Part shown: positions 1-7,337 of the stretch, in pieces
Layout: every line of letters starts with the position of its first letter
Position numbering within the stretch: position 1 is the stretch's first letter
Source: Euzebyaceae bacterium
Lineage (GTDB): Bacteria > Actinomycetota > Nitriliruptoria > Euzebyales > Egibacteraceae
Direction of reading: 5' to 3'
DNA length: 17,167 nucleotides
Assembly (NCBI GenBank): GCA_013696915.1
Contig: JACCXR010000516.1
Span: 1-17,167 of the forward strand
Translations under genes and position numbers: made by a program
Notes under the pieces: generated by a model
What the model was told of the DNA's origin: nothing
The model's input: only the letters and a program-made list of their open reading frames with translations
Databases searched by the model: none

Positions 1-24
1 CCCGGCCACCCGCAGGTGGCCGGG
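1..24 (-). terminator. Hairpin downstream of the sigma factor gene, likely terminator
   Basis: A perfect inverted repeat with 10-bp arms (CCCGGCCACC and GGTGGCCGGG) around a 4-base CGCA loop sits 16 bases after the sigma gene stop codon. It would form a very stable hairpin in that transcript. Any U-tract on the minus strand would lie beyond the window edge, so intrinsic termination cannot be confirmed. It could equally serve a convergent gene outside the window; on the plus strand it is followed by a C-rich stretch, not T-rich. Confidence 0.55.
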
Positions 25-40
25 CCCCTCTCCGGCCGGA

Positions 41-934
41 TCAGGCGGCGGCGCCGAGCTCCTGCTGGAGCCGGGCCAGCGCCTGGTTCTCGATCTTGCG
101 GACCGACTCGCGCGACAGCCCGAGCTCGCGGCCGAGCGCGTCCAGGGTCAGCGCCTGCCCGCCGTCGAGGCCGTAGCGGCGCTGCAGGACGTACCAGCTG
201 CGATCGTCCAGGCGATCCTGCGCCATCTGGAACAGGCCCTGCATGAAGCTGCGCTCCACGACCTCCTCGGCGGGGGAGTCCTCCGCGATGGCGACGAACT
301 CGCCGAGGTCGCTCGCGTCGCTGTCGTAGCCGACCGGGCGGTCGAGCGAGGTCATCGGGTGGTCGCCCTCGAGCGCGCGGACCACCTTCGCCGGCGTCAG
401 CTTCGTCGCTGCCGCCAACTCGTCGATCGTGGCCTCCCGGCCGGTCTCGGACTCGAGCCTGGCGGACGCGGCCCGGACCTTCACGAGCGCGTCGTGCAGG
501 GCCACCGGCAGCCGGATCGTCCGCTCGCTGCCGGCGACACCCCGCTGGATGGCCTGACGGATCCACCAGGTCGCGTACGTCGAGAACTTGTACCCGCGGC
601 GCCAGTCGAACTTCTCCACGGCGCGGAGCAGGCCGAGGTTGCCTTCCTGGATCAGCTCGCCGAGGTCGAGCGTCGACCGCTTCGAGAACTGCGCGGCCAC
701 GCTCACGACCAGCCGCAGGTTCGCGGCCACGAAGTGGTCGAAGGCCGCGCGGCCCTCGCGGACCGTGCGCTCCAACTCCTCCCGGTGACGGACGTCACCG
801 GCATCGATCTTGCGCTGCGCCTCGGTGCCCGCCTCGATGGTCTTGGCGAGACGAACCTCGTCCTCGGCCGTCAGCAGCCGAACCTTGCCGAGCTCACTGA
901 AGTAGAGGTCGAGGAGGTCGTCGGGGACACTCAT
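41..934 (-). CDS. RNA polymerase sigma-70 factor, group 1/2 (RpoD/SigA/SigB-like)
   Basis: A 297-residue sigma factor that directs RNA polymerase to -10/-35 promoters. Region 1.2 is at residues 5-35 (DLLDLYFSELGKVRLLTAED). Region 2 is at about 65-135, with ELIQEGNLGLLRAVEKFDW and the -10-melting motif RGYKFSTYATWWIRQAI. Region 3 covers about 137-190, and region 4 about 225-293, with the helix-turn-helix LGRELGLSRESVRKIENQAL. The acidic region 1.1 of long primary sigma factors is missing. That fits a group 2 factor such as mycobacterial SigB or an HrdB paralogue better than the main sigma, but a short primary factor cannot be excluded. The ATG is preceded by AAGAGGAG at positions 941-948, six bases upstream, which fixes the start. 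The gene is monocistronic in this window and divergent from the dap operon. A candidate ECF-type promoter lies upstream (995-1021). Confidence 0.95.
   Translation of the reverse strand: MSVPDDLLDLYFSELGKVRLLTAEDEVRLAKTIEAGTEAQRKIDAGDVRHREELERTVREGRAAFDHFVAANLRLVVSVAAQFSKRSTLDLGELIQEGNLGLLRAVEKFDWRRGYKFSTYATWWIRQAIQRGVAGSERTIRLPVALHDALVKVRAASARLESETGREATIDELAAATKLTPAKVVRALEGDHPMTSLDRPVGYDSDASDLGEFVAIAEDSPAEEVVERSFMQGLFQMAQDRLDDRSWYVLQRRYGLDGGQALTLDALGRELGLSRESVRKIENQALARLQQELGAAA
782..801. repeat. Perfect inverted repeat inside the sigma factor gene
   Basis: CCGGTGACG (782-790) and CGTCACCGG (793-801) flank a 2-base spacer. The repeat lies in the codons for the non-conserved linker between sigma regions 1.2 and 2 (around GDVRH, residues 46-50). 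Selection on the protein does not obviously require it, so it could be a protein-binding site or an mRNA hairpin, but chance is possible. Confidence 0.3.
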
Positions 935-994
935 GTGTCGCTCCTCTTGCGTCTTGTGCTCTTGTGCTCCGTTTCACATGCCTACTACGTACCC

Positions 995-1021
995 AACAAC
1001 GGGAAGGGGCGAACTGTTCCC
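995..1021 (-). promoter_or_regulatory. Candidate ECF-sigma promoter of the sigma factor gene
   Basis: On the minus strand GGGAAC (positions 1021-1016) is followed, 18 bases after GGAAC, by GTT (997-995). This is the GGAA(C/T)-N18-GTT layout known for SigR/SigH/SigE-type extracytoplasmic sigma factors. Transcription would start near 985-988 and give a leader of about 50 bases that carries the AAGAGGAG ribosome site. In mycobacteria and corynebacteria sigB is transcribed by SigE/SigH-type factors, so the match makes biological sense. It is a short motif found by eye and may be chance. Confidence 0.4.
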
Positions 1022-1104
1022 GAGAATCCTTCTCACACACCCTGTTCGGTGCCGAGTCTTCGACGGTTGGCCGCGGTGCGAGGTTCCCGCCTGACCCACC
1101 CGGT

Positions 1105-1117
1105 TACGATCGGCGGA
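1105..1117 (+). promoter_or_regulatory. Candidate -10 element for a leaderless dap operon transcript
   Basis: TACGAT at 1105-1110 matches the actinobacterial TANNNT -10 pattern. It ends seven bases before the dapC ATG at 1118, the spacing expected when transcription starts at the start codon itself. No ribosome-binding site at a usable distance is visible (GGCGG lies almost against the ATG), which agrees with a leaderless mRNA. No convincing -35 is seen. Confidence 0.4.
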
Positions 1118-2296
1118 ATGAACCCTCTGCTTGAGCGGCTGGGCACCTATCCCCTGGCCGCCTTCCAGGACCTGGCCCGGACCATGGCCGCCGAGGGGGT
1201 CCCCCTGCACGACTTCTCGGTCGGCGACCCGGTCGAGCCGACGCCCCCCTTCGTGCGGCAGGCGCTCATCGAGGGGCTCGGGGAGGTGAGCCAGTACCCG
1301 ACCGCGGCCGGCCTGCCGCAGCTGCGCGCCGCGATCGCCGCGTGGGTCGAGCGGCGCTTCGGCGTGCGGGTGGACCCCGACCGCCACGTCCTCCCGACCG
1401 CCGGGAGCAAGGAGGCGATCTTCCACCTGCCTCTCGGGATCCTCGACCCGCACGGCGACCGCCGTGCCGTGCTCTGGGGGGATCCGGGCTACCTCGTCTA
1501 CGAGCGCGGGCAGCTGTTCGCCGGCGGCACCAGCGACCCGGTCACCTTGGCGCACGAGACGGGCTGGCGGCTGGAGCTCGGGGACCTGGCGAGCCGGCGC
1601 CTGGATGCGGCCTGCATCGCCTGGGTCAACTACCCGCACAACCCGACGGGCGCGGTCGTCGATCTCGACTACCACCGGCGTGCCTTGGACACGGCCCGCG
1701 ACCGCGGCCTCGTGCTCGCCAGCGACGAGTGCTACGCCGACATCCACCCCGAGGAGGGCCCCCGGCCACCGTCCGCGCTCCAGGCCGCGGCGGACGATCT
1801 GGAGGGCCTGGTGGTGGCGTTCAGCCTGTCGAAGCGCTCGGGGATGACGGGCTACCGCTGCGGCGCGCTCGTCGGCGACCCCGATCTGATCCGCGCGCAG
1901 CGGATCCTGCGCCCGAACATCGGCACGGCGTCACCCGAGTTCGTCCAGCACGCGGCCATCGCCGCATGGGGCGAGGACACCCATGCGGTCCAGCGCCGGG
2001 GGGTGTTCAACGCCAAGCGCGCCATCGTCCTCGACTTCTTCGACGGGGCCGGCATCGCGGTGTCGGGCAGCGCGGCGACCTTCTACCTGTGGTTCGCCGC
2101 GCCGGGTGGCGACGACGCCGCCTACGCCGAGGCGCTGCTCCGTCACCGGGTGATCGCCTCGCCGGGGCGCGCGTTCGGGCCCGCCGGCAGGGGCTGGCTG
2201 CGGCTGGCGCTGGTCCCCAGCGTCGAGGGCTGCAAGGAGGCGGTGGCCATCTGGCGCGACGCCATCGCGTCGGGGACGCTGCCCGGCCATGACTGA
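1118..2296 (+). CDS. dapC: N-succinyldiaminopimelate aminotransferase (fold-type I PLP enzyme)
   Basis: A 392-residue class I/II aminotransferase, predicted to convert N-succinyl-2-amino-6-oxopimelate to N-succinyl-LL-diaminopimelate with glutamate as amino donor (lysine and peptidoglycan supply, cytosol). PLP-site features are visible: NPTG at 175-178, D203 and Y206 in SDECYADI, the Schiff-base lysine K239 in FSLSKRSGM, and the carboxylate-binding arginine R362 in GWLRLALV. The SLSKRS, AIAAWGEDTH and FYLWFAAPG segments recall the proteobacterial (Neisseria/Bordetella) DapC family. Position directly before dapD and dapE supports the specific assignment over other aminotransferases. The open frame extends upstream into DNA antisense to the sigma gene, but aminotransferase similarity begins at MNPLLERLGTYPL, so ATG 1118 is chosen. 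The 3' end overlaps dapD by 8 bp (ATGACTGA). Confidence 0.9.
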   Translation: MNPLLERLGTYPLAAFQDLARTMAAEGVPLHDFSVGDPVEPTPPFVRQALIEGLGEVSQYPTAAGLPQLRAAIAAWVERRFGVRVDPDRHVLPTAGSKEAIFHLPLGILDPHGDRRAVLWGDPGYLVYERGQLFAGGTSDPVTLAHETGWRLELGDLASRRLDAACIAWVNYPHNPTGAVVDLDYHRRALDTARDRGLVLASDECYADIHPEEGPRPPSALQAAADDLEGLVVAFSLSKRSGMTGYRCGALVGDPDLIRAQRILRPNIGTASPEFVQHAAIAAWGEDTHAVQRRGVFNAKRAIVLDFFDGAGIAVSGSAATFYLWFAAPGGDDAAYAEALLRHRVIASPGRAFGPAGRGWLRLALVPSVEGCKEAVAIWRDAIASGTLPGHD

Positions 2297-3104
2297 GGCC
2301 CTGCGGGAGGTCATCGACGCGGCGTACGCCGACGGGACCCACGGCACCCCCGAGGCGCGGTCCGCGGTCGGGGAGGCGCTCGCGCTGCTCGACCGCGGCG
2401 AGGCGCGGATCGCCGAGCCACGCGGGGGCGACTGGGTCGTGAACGAGTGGCTGAAGCGGGCCGTGCTGCTGAGCTTCCGCCAGCGCGGGATGGAGACGAT
2501 CGAGGTCGGCCCGTTCGAGTACCACGACAAGGTGCCGCTGAAGACGGGCTACGCGGCCGCCGGGGTGCGGGTCGTCCCGCCAGCCGTCGTCCGCCACGGC
2601 GCGTTCGTCGAGTCCGGCGCCGTGCTGATGCCGAGCTACGTCAACATCGGCGCGCGGGTCGGCGCCGGGACGATGGTCGACACCTGGGCGACGGTCGGCT
2701 CGTGCGCCCAGATCGGCCGCAACGTGCACCTCGCCGGCGGCGTCGGCATCGGCGGCGTCCTCGAGCCGCCCGGCGCCCGCCCCGTGATCGTCGAGGACGA
2801 CGCGTTCGTCGGCTCCCGCTGCATCGTCGTGGAAGGCGTGGTCGTCGGCGCCGGCGCCGTCCTCGGCGCCGCCACCGTCCTGACGTCGAGCACGCGGATC
2901 ATCGACGTCTCCGGGGCCGAGCCGGTCGAGCACCGCGGCCGGATCCCGCCCCGCTCCGTCGTCATCCCCGGCACCCGGCCGAAGCAGTTCCCGGCCGGCA
3001 CCTACCAGGTGCCGTGCGCGCTGATCATCGGCCGGCGGTCCGCCTCGACGGACACGAAGGTCTCGCTGAACGACGCGCTCCGCGACCACGACGTTCCCGT
3101 ATGA
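2289..3104 (+). CDS. dapD: 2,3,4,5-tetrahydropyridine-2,6-dicarboxylate N-succinyltransferase
   Basis: A 271-residue enzyme that transfers succinyl from succinyl-CoA to tetrahydrodipicolinate, the first committed step of the succinylase DAP branch; family members are trimers. The N-terminal 90 residues form the helical domain, with KTGYAAAGVRVVPPAVVRHGAF leading into a left-handed beta helix of hexapeptide repeats (about 95-235). MVDTWATVGSCAQIG (129-143), NVHLAGGVGIGGVLEPPGA and the VVEG segment are near-signature sequences of the E. coli-type DapD. D131 and E182 probably correspond to the proposed catalytic D141/E189 of that enzyme. The length matches E. coli (274) rather than the longer, divergent mycobacterial DapD. 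It overlaps dapC by 8 bp and dapE by 4 bp, so translation is probably coupled. Confidence 0.95.
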   Translation: MTEALREVIDAAYADGTHGTPEARSAVGEALALLDRGEARIAEPRGGDWVVNEWLKRAVLLSFRQRGMETIEVGPFEYHDKVPLKTGYAAAGVRVVPPAVVRHGAFVESGAVLMPSYVNIGARVGAGTMVDTWATVGSCAQIGRNVHLAGGVGIGGVLEPPGARPVIVEDDAFVGSRCIVVEGVVVGAGAVLGAATVLTSSTRIIDVSGAEPVEHRGRIPPRSVVIPGTRPKQFPAGTYQVPCALIIGRRSASTDTKVSLNDALRDHDVPV

Positions 3105-4180
3105 CGGCGACCGGGCTCGGCGACCTGCTGCTCGAACTGCTCGGCCTGCTCTGCGTCACCGGGGACGAGGGGCCGATCGCCGACTGGCTCGAACGGCGCT
3201 ACGCCGGCGAGCACGTCGAGCGCGTCGGCCACTCGCTCGTCGTCGGCACGCCCGACCCGCGCCGCCCGACCGTGCTGCTCGTCGGCCACACCGACGTCGT
3301 CCCCCCGACCGACGCCGACCGCATCCCGCGCCGCGACGGCGACCGCATCGTCGGACGCGGGGCGAGCGACATGAAAGCGGGCCTCGCGGTGGGGATGCAC
3401 TGCTTCGAGGATCCCGACCTGCGGGCGGGACGGGCGAACCTCCTGCTCGTCGCCTACGCCGGGGAGGAGGGCCCGCACGAGGGCAACGAGCTCGGGCCCC
3501 TGCTCGACGCGGTCCCCGCCCTGCGCGCCGCCGCGCTCGCGGTGGTCCTCGAGCCGACGGACCTCACCGTCCAGCTCGGCTGCATGGGGGCGCTGCACGC
3601 CGAGGCCGTCTTCACCGGCCGGGCCGCGCACGCGGCGCGGCCGTGGCAGGGGGAGAACGCGCTCACGAAGGCGGGCGCGTTCCTCACCGGGCTCCACGGC
3701 CGCCCGGCCGAGGACGTCGCCGTGGACGGTCTGGTCTTCCGGGAGGTGCTCACAGCGACGCAGGCGTCCACGGCGAGCGCGCGCAACGTCGTCCCGGACC
3801 GCTTCACCGTGAACGTCAACTACCGGTTCGCCCCGGACAAGACCCTGGCCGAGGCCGAGCGCCGCGTCGCGGAAATGCTGTCCGAGGCCGACGACGTCAT
3901 CGTCGTCGACCGTGCCCCGGCCGGCCGTCCCCGGCGGGGTGACCCGCTCGTCGAGCGCTTCGTCGCCGCGGCCGGTGCGCCGGTCGGGCCGAAGCAGGCA
4001 TGGACCGACGTCGCCCGGTTCTCCGAGGCCGGTGTCCCGGCGCTGAACTACGGCCCCGGACTGACCGCCCAGGCGCACCAGGCCGGCGAGCACGTGCCGG
4101 AGGCCAATCTCGTGATCGCCGGGGAGGCGCTCGCCCGGTTCCTCGCCCACGGGCTCGGCGACTACCCTACGGCGTCATGA
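3101..4180 (+). CDS. dapE: Succinyl-diaminopimelate desuccinylase (M20 metallopeptidase)
   Basis: A 359-residue di-zinc hydrolase predicted to remove succinate from N-succinyl-LL-diaminopimelate. M20-family residues are visible in order: H63 and D65 in GHTDVV, bridging D90 in GASDMKAG, general base E122 with E123 in YAGEEG, E151 in LEPTD, and H326 in AQAHQAGEHV. The dimerisation (lid) domain lies at about 165-275, including GRAAHAARPWQGENA and RNVVPD. The start ATG overlaps the dapD stop as ATGA; an open frame extends upstream but only as a shadow inside dapD. The sequence (LGCMGALHAE, AHAARPW) resembles actinobacterial DapE. With dapC and dapD it makes an uninterrupted run of three consecutive pathway steps. 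The stop overlaps the next start as ATGA. Confidence 0.93.
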   Translation: MTATGLGDLLLELLGLLCVTGDEGPIADWLERRYAGEHVERVGHSLVVGTPDPRRPTVLLVGHTDVVPPTDADRIPRRDGDRIVGRGASDMKAGLAVGMHCFEDPDLRAGRANLLLVAYAGEEGPHEGNELGPLLDAVPALRAAALAVVLEPTDLTVQLGCMGALHAEAVFTGRAAHAARPWQGENALTKAGAFLTGLHGRPAEDVAVDGLVFREVLTATQASTASARNVVPDRFTVNVNYRFAPDKTLAEAERRVAEMLSEADDVIVVDRAPAGRPRRGDPLVERFVAAAGAPVGPKQAWTDVARFSEAGVPALNYGPGLTAQAHQAGEHVPEANLVIAGEALARFLAHGLGDYPTAS

Positions 4181-4365
4181 GCGAGCAGCCTCCCCCGGAC
4201 GAACTCGACCCCGGCGCCGACACGGCCACCTTCCGCGCCTTCGCGGCGGGCGGCGACGCGCCGTCCGAGCGTCCTCGCGCCGCCGGCGTCCCCTTCCGCA
4301 TCGCAACCCTGGTGGTGGGGCTCGTCGTCTTCGCCGGCCTCGTGTGGCTGCTGTTGCAGGGCTGA
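4177..4365 (+). CDS. Small single-span membrane protein of unknown function
   Basis: A 62-residue protein whose ATG overlaps the dapE stop (ATGA). Its first 37 residues are hydrophilic and rich in Pro, Asp and Glu (DELDPGADTATFRAFAAGG). Residues 40-60 (PFRIATLVVGLVVFAGLVWLL) form one clear transmembrane helix, after which the protein ends at QG. The predicted topology is N-terminus in the cytoplasm with a tail anchor. I do not recognise a family. The overlap with dapE and the 9-base gap to the hydrolase start argue that it is translated and not an accidental frame. A link to cell-wall precursor supply is only a guess from position. Confidence 0.7.
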   Translation: MSEQPPPDELDPGADTATFRAFAAGGDAPSERPRAAGVPFRIATLVVGLVVFAGLVWLLLQG

Positions 4366-4374
4366 CGGGCGCCC

Positions 4375-5475
4375 GTGCGCATCATCGGCTGGCTGGCCGG
4401 CGTCGTCGCGCTCCTGGGCATGCTCGCGCTCGGCGGGATCGGCTGGCACTACTCGAACCAGATCCTCACGCCCGGTGGCGGCGGGCGTCCAGAGCCGCTG
4501 CTCGCGGTCCGGTCGGCGACCGCTGCCACCGTGACGCTGGAGCGGACGGAGGCCTCTTCGCGCCCCGGGGCCTACGACCTCGACGACGGCGACGGCGGCT
4601 TCGCCCAGATCACCGACATCGTCGCCCGGGACACGACCACCGTCTCCCGTTCCGTGGACGTGCTGACCGGCAGCATCGACGCCGGTGAGCGGGTCAGCGT
4701 TGGGGGCTACTACTACCCCGCGGACCCGGCCGACGCCTTCGACTTCCCCCTGCGGGAGGTGCGCGTCGACGGCGATCTCGGCGCGTTCCCGGCCTACCTC
4801 GACGAGGGCGCGGGCCCGACGTGGGCGATCCTCGTCCACGGGCGCGGCGCCGACCGTCACGAGGCGTTCCGCATGGTCGGCGTCCTCCACGGCCTCGGGG
4901 TGCCGTCCCTGTCGATCACCTACCGCAACGACGCCGGGGCGCCGGCCAGCCCAGACGGGCTCTACGGCCTGGGGTCGACCGAGTGGGAGGACCTCGAGGC
5001 CGCGGTCGACTACGCGGTGGAGCACGGTGCCCGGCGGCTGGTCCTCGTCGGCTTCTCGACCGGGGGCCAGATCGTCTCGACCTACCTGCACCACGGCGAC
5101 GGAGGGGACCTCGTGGAGGGCGTCATCCTCGACGCCCCCGTCCTGGACTGGGGGCCGGTGCTGCGCCGGGCCGCCGTCGAGCGGGGACTGCCCACGTTCC
5201 TCACCTCCGTGGCCATGCTCGTGTCCCAGGTCCGGGGTATCCCGTGGGCCGAGATGGACCAGATAGAGCGGGCCGGCGAGTTCGACGTGCCGATCCTGCT
5301 GTTCCACGGCACCGACGACTCCACGGTGCCGGTCGCCACCAGCGACGTCTTCGCCCGGGCCAGGCCGGACCTCGTCACGTACGTCCGCGTCGAGGGCGCC
5401 GAGCACGTGCAGTCGTGGAACGTCGACCCGGAGGCCTACGCCGACGCGGTCGCGGACTTCATCGCCGCGGCCTGA
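4375..5475 (+). CDS. Membrane-anchored alpha/beta hydrolase (serine esterase/peptidase-like)
   Basis: A 366-residue protein with an N-terminal hydrophobic anchor (residues 3-25, IIGWLAGVVALLGMLALGGIG), a variable extracytoplasmic linker (about 30-150) and an alpha/beta hydrolase fold from about 150. ILVHGRGADRHE gives the oxyanion-hole region. The nucleophile elbow is GFSTGG with S228, the acid is probably D315 in GTDDSTVP, and the histidine is H344 in GAEHVQSW, so the triad is complete. The substrate is unknown; an S9-like or lipase-like esterase acting outside the membrane is likely. The GTG start follows the previous stop by nine bases with only a weak purine-rich site (GACGGGCG), which suggests coupling to the dap operon. 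An ATG inside the anchor would be the only later alternative. Confidence 0.82.
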   Translation: MRIIGWLAGVVALLGMLALGGIGWHYSNQILTPGGGGRPEPLLAVRSATAATVTLERTEASSRPGAYDLDDGDGGFAQITDIVARDTTTVSRSVDVLTGSIDAGERVSVGGYYYPADPADAFDFPLREVRVDGDLGAFPAYLDEGAGPTWAILVHGRGADRHEAFRMVGVLHGLGVPSLSITYRNDAGAPASPDGLYGLGSTEWEDLEAAVDYAVEHGARRLVLVGFSTGGQIVSTYLHHGDGGDLVEGVILDAPVLDWGPVLRRAAVERGLPTFLTSVAMLVSQVRGIPWAEMDQIERAGEFDVPILLFHGTDDSTVPVATSDVFARARPDLVTYVRVEGAEHVQSWNVDPEAYADAVADFIAAA

Positions 5476-5585
5476 GCGACCGCTCCCGGGGGCGGCCCGG
5501 CATCCGCGTCCTCGGCCCCCGCGGGGGGTGCTGCGCGACCGCCACCACCGAGGTCAGGAGAATCGCCTCCGCAGGCTCCGGCCGT

Positions 5586-7316
5586 TCACGGCTCAGGGGG
5601 CGGCGCGGCGGGGGCCGGTCGGGGACGCCGCCGGCGCTCCGGGCGGCCGGTCCGGTGCGCGACCGGCTGGTAGGGGAAGGAGAACGTGAACTCGACCGTG
5701 CCGTCGGTCGCGCGCACGTCGATCGAGCCACCGAGCGACACGGCGAGGCGGTTGGCGATGTAGAGCCCGAGGCCGACCCCCGAGGACGCCGCGTCCGGCC
5801 CGCGCTGGAGTGGGGCGAACAGCTCCTCGGGGCCGAGGGCGGCGGGCAGGGCGCCGGCGTTGCGGACGCGCACCTGGGCGACGCGGTCGGTGACCTCGAC
5901 CTCGACCGTCACGTCCGTGCCCGTGGGGGAGTGGGCCACCGCGTTCTCGAGCAGCGTCGAGAGCACGCCGCGCACGGCCGCGGCGTCCGTCACGAGGGCC
6001 ACCTCCGGGACGGCGCCGTGCACCAGCCTGCGGGAGTACTCGAAGCCGCGGAGCGCGCCGGCGACGAGATCGGGCAGCCAGGCCTCTTCCAGGAAGGACG
6101 CCAGCTCGGCGCGCGCGCCCTGGAGCAGCTGGTCGATCAGCCGCTCGAGCTGGCGGCCGCGCTCGAACGCGGAGGCGAGCAGCTCGGTGCGCAGCTGCGC
6201 GGGGATGGCGTCGAAGCGGCTCTCGATGGTCCGCAGCGTGCCCATCATCACGGTCAGGGGTGTCTTCAGCTCGTGCGACACCATGGCGAGGAAGGCGTCC
6301 CTCGCGAGCTGCGCCTCGCGCATGGCCTGGTGGCGCTTGGCGTCGGTGAGCGCGAGGCTCGCGTGCTCGGCGAAGGCGAGGAGCGCCTCCCGCTCCTGGG
6401 GGCTGAAGCGGCGCCCGGGCTCGTGCGACCCGACCGTCAGGCTGCCGACGACCCGCCCGTCCTCGTGGACCGGCGCCGCCATCGCGGTCTGGAGCCGCTC
6501 GCCACGGAAGAACGGCAGACCCTGCTCCGATCCGGAGTAGTCCTCGATGACGACGAGCCGGTCCTCCAGAACCGCCCTGCCGCCGACCCCCGCGCTGACG
6601 GCGCCGCGCCGCAGCTGCTGCGCGCCCTCCTCCGAGACGCCGCGGGCGGACACGAGCACGACGAAACCGGGGTCGTCGGGGTCGAGGAGGCGAAGCCCCA
6701 CCACCGAGTCCCCGAGCAGGTCCCGGGCGCCCTCGGTGATCGCGTCGAGGACGCCTTGGAGGTCACCGGTGCGGCGCGAGATCGACCGGACGATGGGCGA
6801 CAGCCGCTCCAGCAGGCGGCCGCGCTCCTCGAGCGCCTCGCGCAGGCCGCGCTCCTCCCCCCGCCGGCGGATGTCGCGGAGGGTGGAGGCCAGCATCCCC
6901 GCCATGGTCCGCAGGAGGTCAGCGTCCGTGGCGTCGAAGGCCCGGAGGCGCCGGAGCACGACGAGGGCACCGGCCCCGGCGTCGTCCAACGGCGCCGCGG
7001 CGGTGTGGCAGCGCCCGAGCCCGGGGACGTCGGCCAAGCCGGACGCGGCCGCCGCCAGCACCCCGCCGACCGCATCCTCCGGGAGCCCCGCCGCGGCGAG
7101 CGTCCGGCCGTCGATCAGCACTACGCCGGCGTCCGCGCCGAGCGCGTCGGCTGTCAGGCCGGCGACGGTGCGGGCCGTCGTGGCCTCGTCCGCGCCGGCG
7201 GATACGGCCGCGAGGAAATCGGCGATCTGCCGCACGCGTCGGTGCTCGGAGGGTTGCGGCACCTCGGCCGTCCTCCTCTGCCACCTCGCGGCGTCGGTCA
7301 TGGGTCGGTTGGTCAT
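5586..7316 (-). CDS. Orphan sensor histidine kinase with two GAF-like regions
   Basis: A 576-residue soluble-looking kinase; no transmembrane helix is visible. The N-terminal region (about 30-150) and a second one (about 185-325, with VGLRLLDPDDPG, MAAPVHEDGRVVGSLTVGS) look like GAF sensor domains joined by a coiled helix (RRRGEERGLREALEERGRLLERL). The HisKA domain has the phospho-acceptor H348 in AMVSHELKTPLTV. The ATPase domain has the N box with N458 (LLENAVAHSP) and the G2 box GVGLGLY (513-519). The G1 box reads RVRNAGALP, with N486 where an aspartate is usual, a variant also seen in phytochrome-like kinases. The tail is a Pro/Arg-rich stretch. No response regulator is adjacent. The start is uncertain: ATG at 7316 or ATG at 7301 (571 residues); neither has a good ribosome site, and the open frame upstream is antisense to the topoisomerase gene. 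Confidence 0.88.
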   Translation of the reverse strand: MTNRPMTDAARWQRRTAEVPQPSEHRRVRQIADFLAAVSAGADEATTARTVAGLTADALGADAGVVLIDGRTLAAAGLPEDAVGGVLAAAASGLADVPGLGRCHTAAAPLDDAGAGALVVLRRLRAFDATDADLLRTMAGMLASTLRDIRRRGEERGLREALEERGRLLERLSPIVRSISRRTGDLQGVLDAITEGARDLLGDSVVGLRLLDPDDPGFVVLVSARGVSEEGAQQLRRGAVSAGVGGRAVLEDRLVVIEDYSGSEQGLPFFRGERLQTAMAAPVHEDGRVVGSLTVGSHEPGRRFSPQEREALLAFAEHASLALTDAKRHQAMREAQLARDAFLAMVSHELKTPLTVMMGTLRTIESRFDAIPAQLRTELLASAFERGRQLERLIDQLLQGARAELASFLEEAWLPDLVAGALRGFEYSRRLVHGAVPEVALVTDAAAVRGVLSTLLENAVAHSPTGTDVTVEVEVTDRVAQVRVRNAGALPAALGPEELFAPLQRGPDAASSGVGLGLYIANRLAVSLGGSIDVRATDGTVEFTFSFPYQPVAHRTGRPERRRRPRPAPAAPPPEP

Positions 7317-7319
7317 GGG

Positions 7320-7329
7320 GTCACGTGAC
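7320..7329. repeat. Perfect 10-bp palindrome GTCACGTGAC
   Basis: A self-complementary 10-mer with a CACGTG core lies four bases before the kinase start at 7316. It falls in the 117-bp divergent gap between the kinase and the topoisomerase B gene. It sits just downstream of a candidate kinase promoter, where a dimeric regulator could block transcription. A 10-mer palindrome can occur by chance in GC-rich DNA. Confidence 0.35.
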
Positions 7330-7337
7330 GTCGGACG

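Noticed and set aside
359..1117. Open plus-strand frame continuous with dapC, which would make a 645-residue protein
   Set aside because: It is antisense to the well-conserved sigma factor gene, and aminotransferase similarity starts only at position 1118.
5476..5585. Terminator between the convergent hydrolase and kinase genes
   Set aside because: Only imperfect GC-rich pairings (such as CCCCCGCGGGGG) and a 5-bp hairpin are seen, without a T-run on either strand.
4821..7328. Very long plus-strand open frame (835 residues)
   Set aside because: Its sequence is Arg/Gly/Pro-rich shadow coding over the hydrolase and antisense to the kinase, with no motif.
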